From NCBI RefSeq assembly GCF_001424565.1, contig NZ_LMOL01000005.1, positions 791,843 through 855,842 on the forward strand: a stretch of DNA of 64,000 nt. Direction: 5' to 3'. Of the stretch, positions 20,141 through 29,645 are shown one piece after another; position 1 is the first letter of the stretch; every line of letters starts with the position of its first letter. A program made the position numbers and the translations under genes. Source of the DNA: Arthrobacter sp. Leaf141. GTDB lineage: Bacteria; Actinomycetota; Actinomycetes; Actinomycetales; Micrococcaceae. The notes below the pieces were generated by a model. The model was not told the origin of the DNA, made no database searches, and worked only from the letters and a program-made list of their open reading frames with translations.

Positions 20141-20941
20141 ATGACTTTTGATCCGGCGTCGTACGCATTCACCCAGTCCACAGGCCTGGCCCCCATCAGG
20201 GCGTCCACTGTCCTGCCCGCACGCCGGGAAAACGTGGAGCTGCTGACGGCTGACGGGCACACCCTGGTGGGCGAACTGGCCCTTCCTGAATCCGGCCCCG
20301 TGCACGCCACGCTGATCACCCTGCACCCGCTGCCCACCCACGGCGGCTTTATGGATTCCCACGTGTACCGGAAGGCGTCCTACCGGCTGCCGGCCCTGGC
20401 AGGCATCGCGGTGCTGCGGTTCAACACCCGCGGCACCACCTCGCCGCGCGGGACAAGTACCGGTGCGTTCGAGGAAGGCATCGGTGAGCGGAACGATGTT
20501 GCGGCAGCGGTCCAGTTCGCGGTGGACCGCGGCCTGCCCAACCGCTGGCTGGTGGGCTGGTCGTTCGGCACCGAACTTGCCCTCATGTACGGCGCCGTGG
20601 ATCCCGTGGCCGGCCAGGTGGAAGGTGCTGTGCTGCTGTCGCCGCCGCTGCACCGCGCCACGGACCAACATCTGCGGCAGTGGGCGGACACCGGCAAGCC
20701 GCTGGCCGTGCTGGTGCCCGAACACGATGACTACCTGCAGCCGGCAGAGGCTGCCGAGCGGTTCGCACTGGTGCCCCAGGCACGTGTGGTGGGGGTGGCA
20801 GGCGCCAAACACCTGTGGGTGGGGGAGAAGCACGCCGCACGGGTGCTCAACGAGATTGTGGCCACTGTCAGCCCGGCAGGGCTGGGCGGGGAAGGCCTGC
20901 CGCAGGAGTGGGCCGGTCCGGCCGCCACCGCTCCGGCCTGA
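20141..20941 (+). CDS. Alpha/beta-hydrolase
   Basis: A 266-residue soluble alpha/beta-hydrolase. The oxyanion region [10 protein letters not shown] is followed by nucleophile elbow GWSFG, an acid in EHDDYLQP and a His in AKHLWVG. It resembles dienelactone-hydrolase/serine aminopeptidase-like fold members of unknown substrate. ATG 20141 is chosen because TAAGCT at 20128-20133 ends 7 nt before it. It converges with the AI-2E family gene, 18 bp away. Confidence 0.82.
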   Translation: MTFDPASYAFTQSTGLAPIRASTVLPARRENVELLTADGHTLVGELALPESGPVHATLITLHPLPTHGGFMDSHVYRKASYRLPALAGIAVLRFNTRGTTSPRGTSTGAFEEGIGERNDVAAAVQFAVDRGLPNRWLVGWSFGTELALMYGAVDPVAGQVEGAVLLSPPLHRATDQHLRQWADTGKPLAVLVPEHDDYLQPAEAAERFALVPQARVVGVAGAKHLWVGEKHAARVLNEIVATVSPAGLGGEGLPQEWAGPAATAPA

Positions 20942-20959
20942 GCCTGCCCCGGATGCGGC

Positions 20960-22267
20960 TTAGTGCTGGTCCTGCCGGACGATATAGATTTCCCGGACCA
21001 GCAGCAGGACAGCTGCTGCGGTGGGGATGGCGATCAGCGCGCCGAGCACGCCCAGCAGGCTGCCGCCGGCAATCACGGAGATGACTGCCACGGCCCCGGG
21101 GACCGCTACTGCCTTCTGCATGATGCGGGGGGAGATGAAGTACGCCTCGAACTGCAGGTAGGCGAAGTAGCAGATGGCGTAGATGACGGCTGTCTGCCAG
21201 CCCACCGTGAGGGAGATCAGCAGCACCACAACAGCGGCAATCAGCCCGCCCACCAGGGGGATGAACGCGAGCAGTGCCACCACAAACGCCAGCAGCAGGG
21301 CGAATGGAATATGCAGGATGGACATCACAATGAAGGCGTACGTGGCATTCAGCAGGGCCACGCAGACCTGGCCGATCACATAGTTGCCCACCGATTTGGT
21401 GATCTCCTCAGCCAGGGCTTCCACCCGGTTCCGGCGCGAGCGGGGGGCCAGGCGGTAGCCCCACTTCTTCATGGCCGGCAGGGCGGCCAGGAAGTACAGG
21501 CTCAGGACCAGCACAATCAAGGCGCCGAAGAGGCCGTTGGCCACGGTGGAGCCGAAGCCCACCACGCCCCCGAAGATCCCGCTGACGGCTGCCGGATCGT
21601 TGACGAACTTGTCCAGTTCGTCCTGGATGCGGTCGCGGACCCCGAACTGGTCATCGAGGTTGACGAAAAAGTCCGAGTTGATGAAATCCCGGACCCAGAC
21701 CGGTGCCTGCTCCACAATCTGGGTGACCTGACCCACGATGGTGGGGATCAGCGTGGCGAAGAATCCGACAACAGCGCCTGCCAGCACCGCCACCGCAAGC
21801 AGGATGCCCACGGGGCGGGGGACCTTGCGGTTTTCCAGCCAGCCCACCACCGGCTCCAGGCCAAGGGCGATAAAGAGTGCTGCAACGATCCAGAGGAGAA
21901 GCTGCGTGGTGTTGGAACCGATCCAGTAGACCAGGAGGGCGAGCCCCACGCCCACAGTCCCCATAAAGCCCATGTACAGCGGATGCTGCGGCGACATCCG
22001 CGGACCGGGACGGCCGAACTGCGCCTTCACCTTGCTCTCCTCGCGGTCCCCGCCTTCCTCGGCGGCGTACTCCGGCGGCATCTCGAAGCGGAGCCGCGGC
22101 TGGGCGCCGGGGAGGGGCTGGCGGAGCCTGCGGACCACCTGGCCCAGGGCTGCGGCGGCGGTACCCTTGCGCCGCTTCGGTGCCTGACCCTGCAGCGCGT
22201 CCGCCTGTCCCTCGGTGCTGCCTGGGTTTTCGGTGTCCGCGGAGGATGCGTCCGTCTTGTCAGTCAC
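20960..22267 (-). CDS. AI-2E family transporter (PerM/DUF20)
   Basis: A 435-residue integral membrane protein of the AI-2 exporter/PerM family. A polar N-terminus of about 100 residues is followed by some seven to eight transmembrane helices, with the characteristic large loop after the third helix (about residues 185-235) and the C-terminal glycine-rich helices including FIPLVGGLIAAVVVL. Members are proposed to export small molecules or ions; the substrate cannot be inferred. Start is GTG 22267. Confidence 0.88.
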   Translation of the reverse strand: MTDKTDASSADTENPGSTEGQADALQGQAPKRRKGTAAAALGQVVRRLRQPLPGAQPRLRFEMPPEYAAEEGGDREESKVKAQFGRPGPRMSPQHPLYMGFMGTVGVGLALLVYWIGSNTTQLLLWIVAALFIALGLEPVVGWLENRKVPRPVGILLAVAVLAGAVVGFFATLIPTIVGQVTQIVEQAPVWVRDFINSDFFVNLDDQFGVRDRIQDELDKFVNDPAAVSGIFGGVVGFGSTVANGLFGALIVLVLSLYFLAALPAMKKWGYRLAPRSRRNRVEALAEEITKSVGNYVIGQVCVALLNATYAFIVMSILHIPFALLLAFVVALLAFIPLVGGLIAAVVVLLISLTVGWQTAVIYAICYFAYLQFEAYFISPRIMQKAVAVPGAVAVISVIAGGSLLGVLGALIAIPTAAAVLLLVREIYIVRQDQH

Positions 22268-22458
22268 TGGTGTTTGGGGCCTGTTCCGTGCGTGGCACCG
22301 CGCCTGCGGGCCGTTGTGATGATCATCGCAAACACTATCAGCCGGCCCGCCAGCACCGGCGGCGGTACCGCCGCCACCGGCTTCAGCCGGCGCCCGAGCG
22401 GGTCCCGGACAGCGCCCGTGGTAACAAAACGGTTACTATTGAAGGTAAACCCCCGCTG

Positions 22459-24156
22459 ATGATAGGTGATCCCTTGCGTTTAAAGACTGCAGCCGCGCTG
22501 GTGCTGCTCGGCCTCCTGACCCTCCTGGCAGGCATCGGCCAGCAGACCATCTGGGCTCCGTCCGAGACCTTCACCGTCTCCGCGCCGGCCGATGGCACTG
22601 ACGCACCCGTTACCGTTTTCGACCAGGGCCTGCGCACCCTGCATGGCGGCACCGCCAGGATCACCGTGGAAGGCGACGGGAACTTCATGCTTGCCTCCGG
22701 CCGACCGGACGACGTCGCCGCCTGGGTGGGCGGGGCCGCCCACAACACTGTCAACGGCGTGTCCGAGGACAAGAAGTCCCTTCAAGTGCAGCACTCGGAG
22801 GGTGAGGCCACAGTGCCCAACCCGGCCGGTTCCGACCTCTGGGTGACCACCGAGAACGCCAGCGGCGAACTCGATTACACCTGGACCCCGCCCGCAGACG
22901 GTGAATGGTCGCTGCTGCTGGCCACCGACGGCACCAAGCCGGCCCCGGCCACCGTCTCCATGACGTTCCCCAACGACACCGCTACCCCGTGGGCGGTGCC
23001 GCTGATCGTCCTGGGTGCCATCATCATGGCGGCCGGCATTGCCCTGGCCCTGCTCTCCGCGCGCAAGCGCAACGGCGAAGGCGATGGTGCAGGCAGCGGC
23101 TTCGCACAGCGCGCGCGGGAGCGGAAGGCCAACGGCTCTTCGGCACCGCTGGCCATGGCGGCGGCAGTCCTGGCGGCCGTGGTGGTTGCCGGTTCCGGCA
23201 CCGCAGCCGTGGCGGCCACGCCGGCTCCTGACGCCTCCGGGTCTGCGGCACCGGCCAAGGACGAGGCAGCACCGTCGCGGGTGCTCCTGGACGCCCAGTT
23301 CCGCCGTGTCCTGGAGCAGGTCTCCAGTGCGGTGGATGCCGGCGATGCCGCCAAGGATGCCGCGCAGCTCGCCACCCGCGTTGGCGGTACCGAGCTGGAG
23401 GTCCGCACCCAGAACTACAAGATCCGCTCCCAGGTAGGCTCCTACGAGGCACGGATGCCCGTCCGCTCCACTAAGCTGCTCACCACTGTTGTCACCACCA
23501 ACCGGGACTGGCCGCGGTCCGTTCTGGCTGTCACCCAGGGTGACGGGAACGTGGTTCCCCAGCTCTTGACCCTGGTCCAGGCCTCGCCGCGGGACAACTA
23601 CAAGCTGGTCCAGACCACACCGCTCCAGCCGGGCACCACCTTCCCGAACATCAGCCGCGAGGGTACCGAAACCCTGGCAGCCGGGGATAAGACCGGCCTA
23701 ATGTACACGGCCGAAGAAGCCATGGCAGGACTTGCCGACCGCCTGGGCAACGCGGAATCGCCCTACAAGGACAAACTGGTGGAGGGCGAGTCCTCTCCCT
23801 ACATCGCCGACACCCTTTCGTACCAGGCCGAAGTGGTCCAGTCAGGCCAGAACGGTAATTTCGCCTTCACCCACAAGGTGGATCCGGCCAGCATCACGGT
23901 GTTCCGCACCGCTGACGGCGGCGCGTTGGTGGAAGGCCGCATCAACTTCGGGTTCGAAGGCACCCCCAAGGCGGCCGGTGACAAGCTCACCATCGGTGAC
24001 GACGCCGCCGCCCTGGCAGGCGGCAAGGAAACCACAACGGGTATGGTCCTGAGCTTCGTGGAATCCATGGCGGTTTATGTGCCGCCGGCCGGCAGCACCG
24101 ATCCCATGAAACTTGTTGCCGCCACCCGCGGCCTTGTGGGGGCCTCGTTCAAGTAG
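22459..24156 (+). CDS. Uncharacterised actinobacterial membrane protein
   Basis: A 565-residue protein without a recognised catalytic motif. It has an N-terminal hydrophobic helix (about 10-28), an extracytoplasmic beta-rich region to about residue 170, a second helix near 175-195, a charged cytoplasmic stretch, a third helix near 225-245, and a large C-terminal extracytoplasmic domain. Composition is rich in Thr, Ala and Gly, as in wall-associated or glycosylated proteins. The promoter is probably TACTAT at 22434-22439. ATG 22459 is used; TTG 22474 has a closer AGGTGAT ribosome-binding site and is a fair alternative. It is divergent from the AI-2E family gene. Confidence 0.75.
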   Translation: MIGDPLRLKTAAALVLLGLLTLLAGIGQQTIWAPSETFTVSAPADGTDAPVTVFDQGLRTLHGGTARITVEGDGNFMLASGRPDDVAAWVGGAAHNTVNGVSEDKKSLQVQHSEGEATVPNPAGSDLWVTTENASGELDYTWTPPADGEWSLLLATDGTKPAPATVSMTFPNDTATPWAVPLIVLGAIIMAAGIALALLSARKRNGEGDGAGSGFAQRARERKANGSSAPLAMAAAVLAAVVVAGSGTAAVAATPAPDASGSAAPAKDEAAPSRVLLDAQFRRVLEQVSSAVDAGDAAKDAAQLATRVGGTELEVRTQNYKIRSQVGSYEARMPVRSTKLLTTVVTTNRDWPRSVLAVTQGDGNVVPQLLTLVQASPRDNYKLVQTTPLQPGTTFPNISREGTETLAAGDKTGLMYTAEEAMAGLADRLGNAESPYKDKLVEGESSPYIADTLSYQAEVVQSGQNGNFAFTHKVDPASITVFRTADGGALVEGRINFGFEGTPKAAGDKLTIGDDAAALAGGKETTTGMVLSFVESMAVYVPPAGSTDPMKLVAATRGLVGASFK

Positions 24157-24208
24157 TCCGGTGACCGCAGTACCCCCGGCAGCGGCCGGAGTGGCTAGAG
24201 TGGAAAGC

Positions 24209-25186
24209 ATGAGTTCGCCTGCTTCCCGCCCTGTCCCTCCAGCCGCTGCCAGCCTGCTTAACCTGCGTGGCGCCGTCGATCTTTCCAGCCTCAAGCAGCG
24301 CCCCGCCGCTCCCGCTCCCGCCAGCGGCGCGCCGGCGCCTGGTGCACCGGCAACGGGCGACGGCGGCCCGGAACTAAGCGTCAACGTCACCGAAGCCAAC
24401 TTCCAGCAGCTTGTGGAGCTGTCCGCGCAGGTACCGGTTGTGATCGCGCTGTGGGCGCCGTATTCCCCGGAATCCGCGGGCATGCTCGAAACCCTCGAGC
24501 GCGTGGTGGCCGGCTACGCCGGAAAGCTGGTGCTGGGCGCCGCGGACGTGGAAGCCTTCCCACAGCTGGCCCAGGCGTTCCAAGTGCAGGCCGTGCCCAC
24601 CGCCGTTGCAGTCCTTAAGGGCCAGCCTGTTCCGCTGTTTGAGGGCGGTGCAGAGGAAGAGCAGGTGCGTGGCATCCTGGATGAACTTTTGAAGGTGGCC
24701 GCAGCCAATGGAGTGACCGGCAGCCTGAACGCCGGGCCGCAGGAGGAGCAGGAACCTGCGCCCCTGCCGCCCCTTCACCAGGCCGCCTATGATGCGATCG
24801 AGGCCGGCGACTACGAGGCCGCCGCCACCGCCTACCGCCAGGCGCTCAAGGAAATGCCTGCGGACCACGAGGCGAAGGCGGGGCTTTCGCAGGTGGAACT
24901 GATGGCCAGGCTGCAGCCGCTGTCCGCCCCGGACAGCGACGCGCTGCGCAAACTGGCCGCCGATGAGCCGGACAACATCGACGCCCAGCTGGGGGTGGCG
25001 GACCTGGACGTTTCCGGCGGCCACGTGGAGGACGCCCTGAACCGGGTGGTCACCTTCATCGGCCGGAACTTCGGACCCGAGCGGGAGACTGCCCGGATCA
25101 GGCTGCTGGAACTGTTTGAAGTGGTTGGCGCCTCCGATGAGCGCGTTGCCAAGGCACGGCAGGCCCTGGCCCGGGTGCTGTTCTAG
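24209..25186 (+). CDS. CnoX/YbbN-like thioredoxin-TPR co-chaperone lacking the CXXC cysteines
   Basis: A 325-residue protein. A Pro/Ala-rich N-terminus of about 50 residues precedes a thioredoxin-fold domain (about 53-155), and a TPR-like helical C-terminus follows. The active-site position reads LWAPYSPES, with no cysteine, so redox activity is not expected. Family members (CnoX/YbbN) bind unfolded clients and chaperonins. The start at ATG 24209 is supported by TAGAGT at 24196-24201. The stop overlaps the next GTG (TAGTG), implying coupling to the flavin oxidoreductase. Confidence 0.85.
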   Translation: MSSPASRPVPPAAASLLNLRGAVDLSSLKQRPAAPAPASGAPAPGAPATGDGGPELSVNVTEANFQQLVELSAQVPVVIALWAPYSPESAGMLETLERVVAGYAGKLVLGAADVEAFPQLAQAFQVQAVPTAVAVLKGQPVPLFEGGAEEEQVRGILDELLKVAAANGVTGSLNAGPQEEQEPAPLPPLHQAAYDAIEAGDYEAAATAYRQALKEMPADHEAKAGLSQVELMARLQPLSAPDSDALRKLAADEPDNIDAQLGVADLDVSGGHVEDALNRVVTFIGRNFGPERETARIRLLELFEVVGASDERVAKARQALARVLF

Positions 25187-26283
25187 TGCCGGGCCTGTTC
25201 GAGCCCCTGGCCCTGCGCGCCCTCGAACTCCGGCACCGCGGGTGGGTCTCGCCCATGTGCCAGTACAGCTGCGATCCCGACGCCGCGCCCGGAGTACCCA
25301 ACGACTGGCACCTGATGCACCTGGGTTCCTTCGCCGCGGGCGGGGCGGCGCTGATCATCACCGAAGCCGCGGCCGTCAATGCGCAGGGCCGTATCAGTCC
25401 CAGGGATGCCGGGCTGTACAACGACGACCAGGCGGCGGCCTGGCAGCGGATCACCTCCTTTGTGCACCGGCACGGCGCCGCGGACGCTAAGATCGGTGTC
25501 CAGCTCGCCCACGCCGGCCGGAAGGCCGCCACTTACTGGCCGTTCTCCGGGGAACAGGGCTCGGTGCCCGCTGCCGACGGCGGCTGGGACACCGTGGGAC
25601 CGTCACCGGCCGCTTTTGACGGCTACGCGGTTCCGGCGGAGATGACGGAGGACCAGATCCGTGGCGTCATCGCGGACTTTGCCGCCGCCGCCGTGCGGGC
25701 CGTGGCGGCGGGATTCGACACGGTAGAGCTCCACGGTGCCCACGGCTACCTGCTGCACCAGTTCCAGAGCCCGCTGATCAACCGCCGCCAGGACGCCTGG
25801 GGCGGCAGCGAGGCAGGGCGCAACAGGCTGATGCTGGCAGTGATCGATGCTGTCCGCGACGTCATCCCGGACAGCATGCCCCTGCTGCTCAGGATTTCGG
25901 CCACGGACTGGGCGCCGGGCGGGGTGGATTTGGCCGCATCCATCCGGCTGGCCCGGCAGGCAGTCGCCCAGGGTGTGGACCTGATCGATGTCTCCAGCGG
26001 AGGCGCTGTACCGCAGCAGCAGATTGCTCCCAGCCCCGGCTACCAGACAGGGTTTTCCGCCGCCATCCGCGCGGACGCAGGCGTCCCCACCGGGACTGTT
26101 GGCCTGCTGACGTCCGCCGGCCAAGCTGAACACGCCATCGCCACCGGCCAGGCGGACGCCGTGTTCCTGGGCCGGGCGGCCCTGCGGGATCCGCACTGGT
26201 GGCTGCGGGCCGCCTTCGAACTGGGTCATGACCTTCCGTGGGCGCCGCAGTACGAGCGCGCCGTGCCGCGGCGCACCTTCTGA
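25186..26283 (+). CDS. Old yellow enzyme family NADH:flavin oxidoreductase
   Basis: FMN-dependent ene-reductase of the YqjM/NamA type. The 365-residue TIM-barrel protein has the redox-tuning cysteine in SPMCQYS (Cys25), the QLAHAGRKA segment, and the HGAHGYLLHQF substrate-binding motif with both histidines. Such enzymes reduce activated alkenes such as enones, with NADPH as usual donor. GTG 25186 overlaps the stop of the CnoX-like gene by one base. Confidence 0.93.
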   Translation: MPGLFEPLALRALELRHRGWVSPMCQYSCDPDAAPGVPNDWHLMHLGSFAAGGAALIITEAAAVNAQGRISPRDAGLYNDDQAAAWQRITSFVHRHGAADAKIGVQLAHAGRKAATYWPFSGEQGSVPAADGGWDTVGPSPAAFDGYAVPAEMTEDQIRGVIADFAAAAVRAVAAGFDTVELHGAHGYLLHQFQSPLINRRQDAWGGSEAGRNRLMLAVIDAVRDVIPDSMPLLLRISATDWAPGGVDLAASIRLARQAVAQGVDLIDVSSGGAVPQQQIAPSPGYQTGFSAAIRADAGVPTGTVGLLTSAGQAEHAIATGQADAVFLGRAALRDPHWWLRAAFELGHDLPWAPQYERAVPRRTF

Positions 26284-26296
26284 GGCGCTGACACCC

Positions 26297-26617
26297 ATGG
26301 CACACCGGGAAGAAGTACCGGATGAAGCTCCCCGGGAGAAAAACCCGGCCGACGGGAGCCGCGGCGTGGGTCCCGTCGACCAGGAGCTGGAAGCGAAAAT
26401 CCTCGAACTCCTGGCGGCCAGGGCCGCAACGTCCACCATCTGCCCTTCGGATGCCGCCCGGGCAGTGGGCGGGGACACCTGGCGTGACCTGATGGAGCCT
26501 GCCCGGCAGGCAGCCCGGCGGCTGGTGGGCGCCGGGCAGGTCAGCATCACCCAGGGCGGGACCGTGGTGGATCCGTCCACGGCCAAGGGACCCATCCGCA
26601 TCCGCCGGGCCAGGTAG
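26297..26617 (+). CDS. DUF3253 protein
   Basis: A 106-residue small soluble protein. After about 25 charged residues it carries a compact helical domain with CPSDAARAV and a winged-helix-like end (QVSITQGGTVVDP), the pattern of DUF3253. A nucleic-acid-binding winged helix is plausible, but the role is unknown. It lies 13 bp after the old yellow enzyme gene and is probably in the same transcript. Confidence 0.75.
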   Translation: MAHREEVPDEAPREKNPADGSRGVGPVDQELEAKILELLAARAATSTICPSDAARAVGGDTWRDLMEPARQAARRLVGAGQVSITQGGTVVDPSTAKGPIRIRRAR

Positions 26618-26622
26618 CCGGC

Positions 26623-27549
26623 TTAGCCCAGTTCGCCGGTGCCGGCTGCCGTCAGTGGCAGGATCCGGTCCCAGAATTCGGCCGGGATGTCCCAGCCGGC
26701 AAGATCCACAGCCTCCGCAACCCGGTCGGGTTCCGACATACCCACGATGGTGGAGGTGACGCGGGGGTCCCTGGTGGAGAACTGCAGGGCAGCGGCGGCC
26801 AGGGGAACGGAATACTCGGCGCAAAGGGCAGCCATCTTCCGGACACGGCCGATGATCGCGGGGGAGGCGGGCCGGTAGCAGTAGTTGGGTTCGGCGTCGG
26901 GTCCCTTAACCAGCATCCCGCCGCCGAACGGGGCAGCGTTCACGAACGCCACACCACGCTCCGCCGCATCCCGGATGAGGGGCCCGGCGCTCTGGTCCAC
27001 CAGCGTGTAGCGGTTGTGGCTGATCACAACGTCGAACACGTCCAGGGCGAGGTACTTCAGTTCCAGGTCGATGGGCCCACCCGCCACGCCCAGGTGTCCG
27101 ATCACACCTTGGCTGCGCAGGTCCAGGAGCGCTTCGAGCGGCCCGCCGGCAGCAGTACCCTCCTCGAACGTGATTTTTTCGGGGTCGTGCAGGTACACCA
27201 GCGGCAGGTGGTCAAGCCCCAGCCGGTCCAGGCTTTCCTCAACGGACTGCCGGACCCGCGCGCCCGAATAGTCGGCAACGCCACGGATCGGGTCCACTTT
27301 GGTGGCCACCACCACCCCGTCCGGAACGCCGCCGGCTGCGGCGATGGCGGCACCGATCCGGCGCTCGCTGTTGGTTTCGCCGTACTCATTGGAGGTATCG
27401 ATGAAGTTCAGGGGTCCCGCAAAGGCCCTGAGGATGGTGTCGACGGCGGTGTCGGTGCCGCGGGGTGCCGGGTGGCTGCCCAGGGAGCTGGTGCCCACGC
27501 AGACGGTGGAGACGGTCAGCCCGGTGCGGCCCAGGGTGCGGTAGTCCAT
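26623..27549 (-). CDS. Aldo/keto reductase
   Basis: A 308-residue NAD(P)H-dependent TIM-barrel reductase. The catalytic tetrad is visible as Asp and Tyr in FIDTSNEYG, Lys in VATKVDP and His in VYLHDPE. It resembles the D-threo-aldose/L-fucose dehydrogenase branch of the superfamily. An AAGGA element precedes ATG 27549. It converges with DUF3253, leaving only 5 bp between stops. Substrate unknown. Confidence 0.9.
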   Translation of the reverse strand: MDYRTLGRTGLTVSTVCVGTSSLGSHPAPRGTDTAVDTILRAFAGPLNFIDTSNEYGETNSERRIGAAIAAAGGVPDGVVVATKVDPIRGVADYSGARVRQSVEESLDRLGLDHLPLVYLHDPEKITFEEGTAAGGPLEALLDLRSQGVIGHLGVAGGPIDLELKYLALDVFDVVISHNRYTLVDQSAGPLIRDAAERGVAFVNAAPFGGGMLVKGPDAEPNYCYRPASPAIIGRVRKMAALCAEYSVPLAAAALQFSTRDPRVTSTIVGMSEPDRVAEAVDLAGWDIPAEFWDRILPLTAAGTGELG

Positions 27550-27642
27550 TCGGGAATCCTTCGGTTCAAACGGCGGGGAAACGCTTTCTTCTCCAGTATG
27601 CCGGTCTGCCCCGGCCGGGATGCCCGCTCGCCGCCCCGCGTG

Positions 27643-29517
27643 TCAGCCCAAAAGATCATCGGCGTAGCACCAGCGCCAGTCTTCCCCGGGTTCGATGCTG
27701 CGCATGACAGGGTGGCTGGTTTCGTGGAAATGCAGCGAGGCGTGGCGCCCGACGGAGGAATCGCAACAGCCCACGTTCCCGCATTCCAGGCACATCCGCA
27801 GGTGCACCGTGGCCGTTCCTTCACGCCGGCACGCTGCGCAGAAAGCGTCGGGCGGGACCGCGGGCTCTGCAGCTGCTGCCAGATGCCCGCAGATTCCGCC
27901 GGGCCGGGCGATCCCTTCACCGCCACCGCCATCGGAGGAGTCCAGCTCGTCCAGGGCCGCATCCAGCATGGACTCCTCGATGTCCAGCCGTTCCAGCACC
28001 TCACTGATCACCTCGTGCGCAAACTGCCCACCCCGCCGCAGGTCCAGGACCTTGGTCCGTTCGGCATCCAGCATGGCCATCCGCAACCGGGCATACCCCT
28101 GGCTGGGCGTTGCGGCGTCCGACTCGGGCCGGCCCAGCCGTTCCCAGGCGGCCAGGCCCCGTTCCTGCGTCCGGCGCTTGAGCATGTCCATGACTTCCGG
28201 CGGGTCAGTGTCCCGGCGCAGTTCCGCCAGCCGCCCCAGGCCGGCGTCTGTGGCCAGCTGCATCAGCGAAGCCCGGTTCAGCGCGTCCTCGCGCCGGTCC
28301 GGACCCTGCACCGCCAGCAGCCTGACCAGAACAGGGAGTGTGAAACCCTGCAGCACCAACGTCCCGCCAACCACCACCAGGGCAGCCAGGACCAGCACAT
28401 TCCGGTGTTCCAGGTCTGCGGGCAATGTCAGTACCGCGGCCAGGGTGACCACGCCCCGCATTCCGGCCCAGGAGACAATCGCCGCGGCCTGCCATGGTGG
28501 ATCCGGCTCGGCCTTCCGGACCGAGGGAACCAGGCGCGGCAGGAACGTGGCCGGGAACACCCAGACCGGCCGGAGCAGCAGCACCGCCAGGAGGATCACC
28601 GCGCAGCCCAGCCAGACCCGGCCGGCACCCAGCGAGTCGTCCTGGACACCCTCCACGATGGCCCGCACCTGCAGCCCGATCAGCAGGAACACCGAGTTCT
28701 CCAGCAGGAACTGCACCGTGTCCCAGTTGCTGCGGGCACTCTGGCGGGCTGCGCCGTTGGGCATGGAGGGTGCCTTGAAGCCCATCACCAGCCCGGTCAC
28801 AACAACAGCCAGCACCCCGGAGGCATGGATGGCCTCAGCGGGGAGGTACGCCACAAAAGGGGCCATCAAGGACGTGGACGTGTTGATGGCCACGTTGCTG
28901 ACCCGCTTACGGACCTCCGTGAGGACATAGGCGGCCGCGAACCCCACAGCCAGCCCACCGCCGGCGGCCACCAGGAAACCGCCTGCGACCTCCAGTGCGG
29001 AAACGGACCCCGCGATCGCCGCGATCGCAGCGCGCAGGCACACCAGCGCGGTGGCGTCGTTAACCAGCGACTCGCCCTCGAGGATGCTGACGATGCGGCG
29101 GGGCATGCCCACCCGCCGCGCGATGGACGTGGCAGCCACGGCGTCCGGCGGGGCCACCACGGCGCCCAGGGCAATGGCCGCAGCCAGGGGGATCTCCGGG
29201 AACAGCCACCACACCACAAATCCCACGGCGATGGTGCCGAACACAACGTAGCCCACGGACAGCAGCCCGATGGACCTGATGTTGGAACTGAAATCAAACA
29301 GCGAGGACCGGAAGGCGGCGGCATACAGCAGGGGTGGCAGCAGGCCCACCAGGACCAGTTCGGGGTTGAGCTCAACCTCCGGGATGAACGGCAGGAAGGA
29401 TCCCGCCACTCCCGCCAGGACCAGCAGCAGCGGAACGGGAAGGTCAAGCTTCCTGCCCAGCGCGCTGACGGCGCAAACCACGGCGACGATGACCAGCAGG
29501 CCCAGGGCAATGTGCAT
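27643..29517 (-). CDS. CPA1-type Na+/H+ antiporter with C-terminal UBP-type zinc finger
   Basis: A 624-residue protein. Residues 1 to about 405 form roughly twelve transmembrane helices with the antiporter signatures APPDAVAATSI and SLVNDATALV, the latter carrying the ion-binding Asp. A cytoplasmic helical region follows. The last 75 residues hold a ubiquitin-specific-protease-type zinc finger: FCAAC, CLECGNVGCC and then HASLHFHETSHP. This finger is known at the C-terminus of actinobacterial antiporters, but its ligand in bacteria is unclear. ATG 29517 is preferred to a start at 29544, since it begins directly with the first helix. Confidence 0.9.
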   Translation of the reverse strand: MHIALGLLVIVAVVCAVSALGRKLDLPVPLLLVLAGVAGSFLPFIPEVELNPELVLVGLLPPLLYAAAFRSSLFDFSSNIRSIGLLSVGYVVFGTIAVGFVVWWLFPEIPLAAAIALGAVVAPPDAVAATSIARRVGMPRRIVSILEGESLVNDATALVCLRAAIAAIAGSVSALEVAGGFLVAAGGGLAVGFAAAYVLTEVRKRVSNVAINTSTSLMAPFVAYLPAEAIHASGVLAVVVTGLVMGFKAPSMPNGAARQSARSNWDTVQFLLENSVFLLIGLQVRAIVEGVQDDSLGAGRVWLGCAVILLAVLLLRPVWVFPATFLPRLVPSVRKAEPDPPWQAAAIVSWAGMRGVVTLAAVLTLPADLEHRNVLVLAALVVVGGTLVLQGFTLPVLVRLLAVQGPDRREDALNRASLMQLATDAGLGRLAELRRDTDPPEVMDMLKRRTQERGLAAWERLGRPESDAATPSQGYARLRMAMLDAERTKVLDLRRGGQFAHEVISEVLERLDIEESMLDAALDELDSSDGGGGEGIARPGGICGHLAAAAEPAVPPDAFCAACRREGTATVHLRMCLECGNVGCCDSSVGRHASLHFHETSHPVMRSIEPGEDWRWCYADDLLG

Positions 29518-29645
29518 GAGGCAAGTCTGACAGGCTGCGGCCACAGGACCGCCCCAACGGGAGCGCGCGCGGGGTGCTCCTACGCCTATTTCACTACTCC
29601 TCCGGGAGGACCCGCCGCCCGGGGGTCGAAGGCTAGTCTGGCTTT

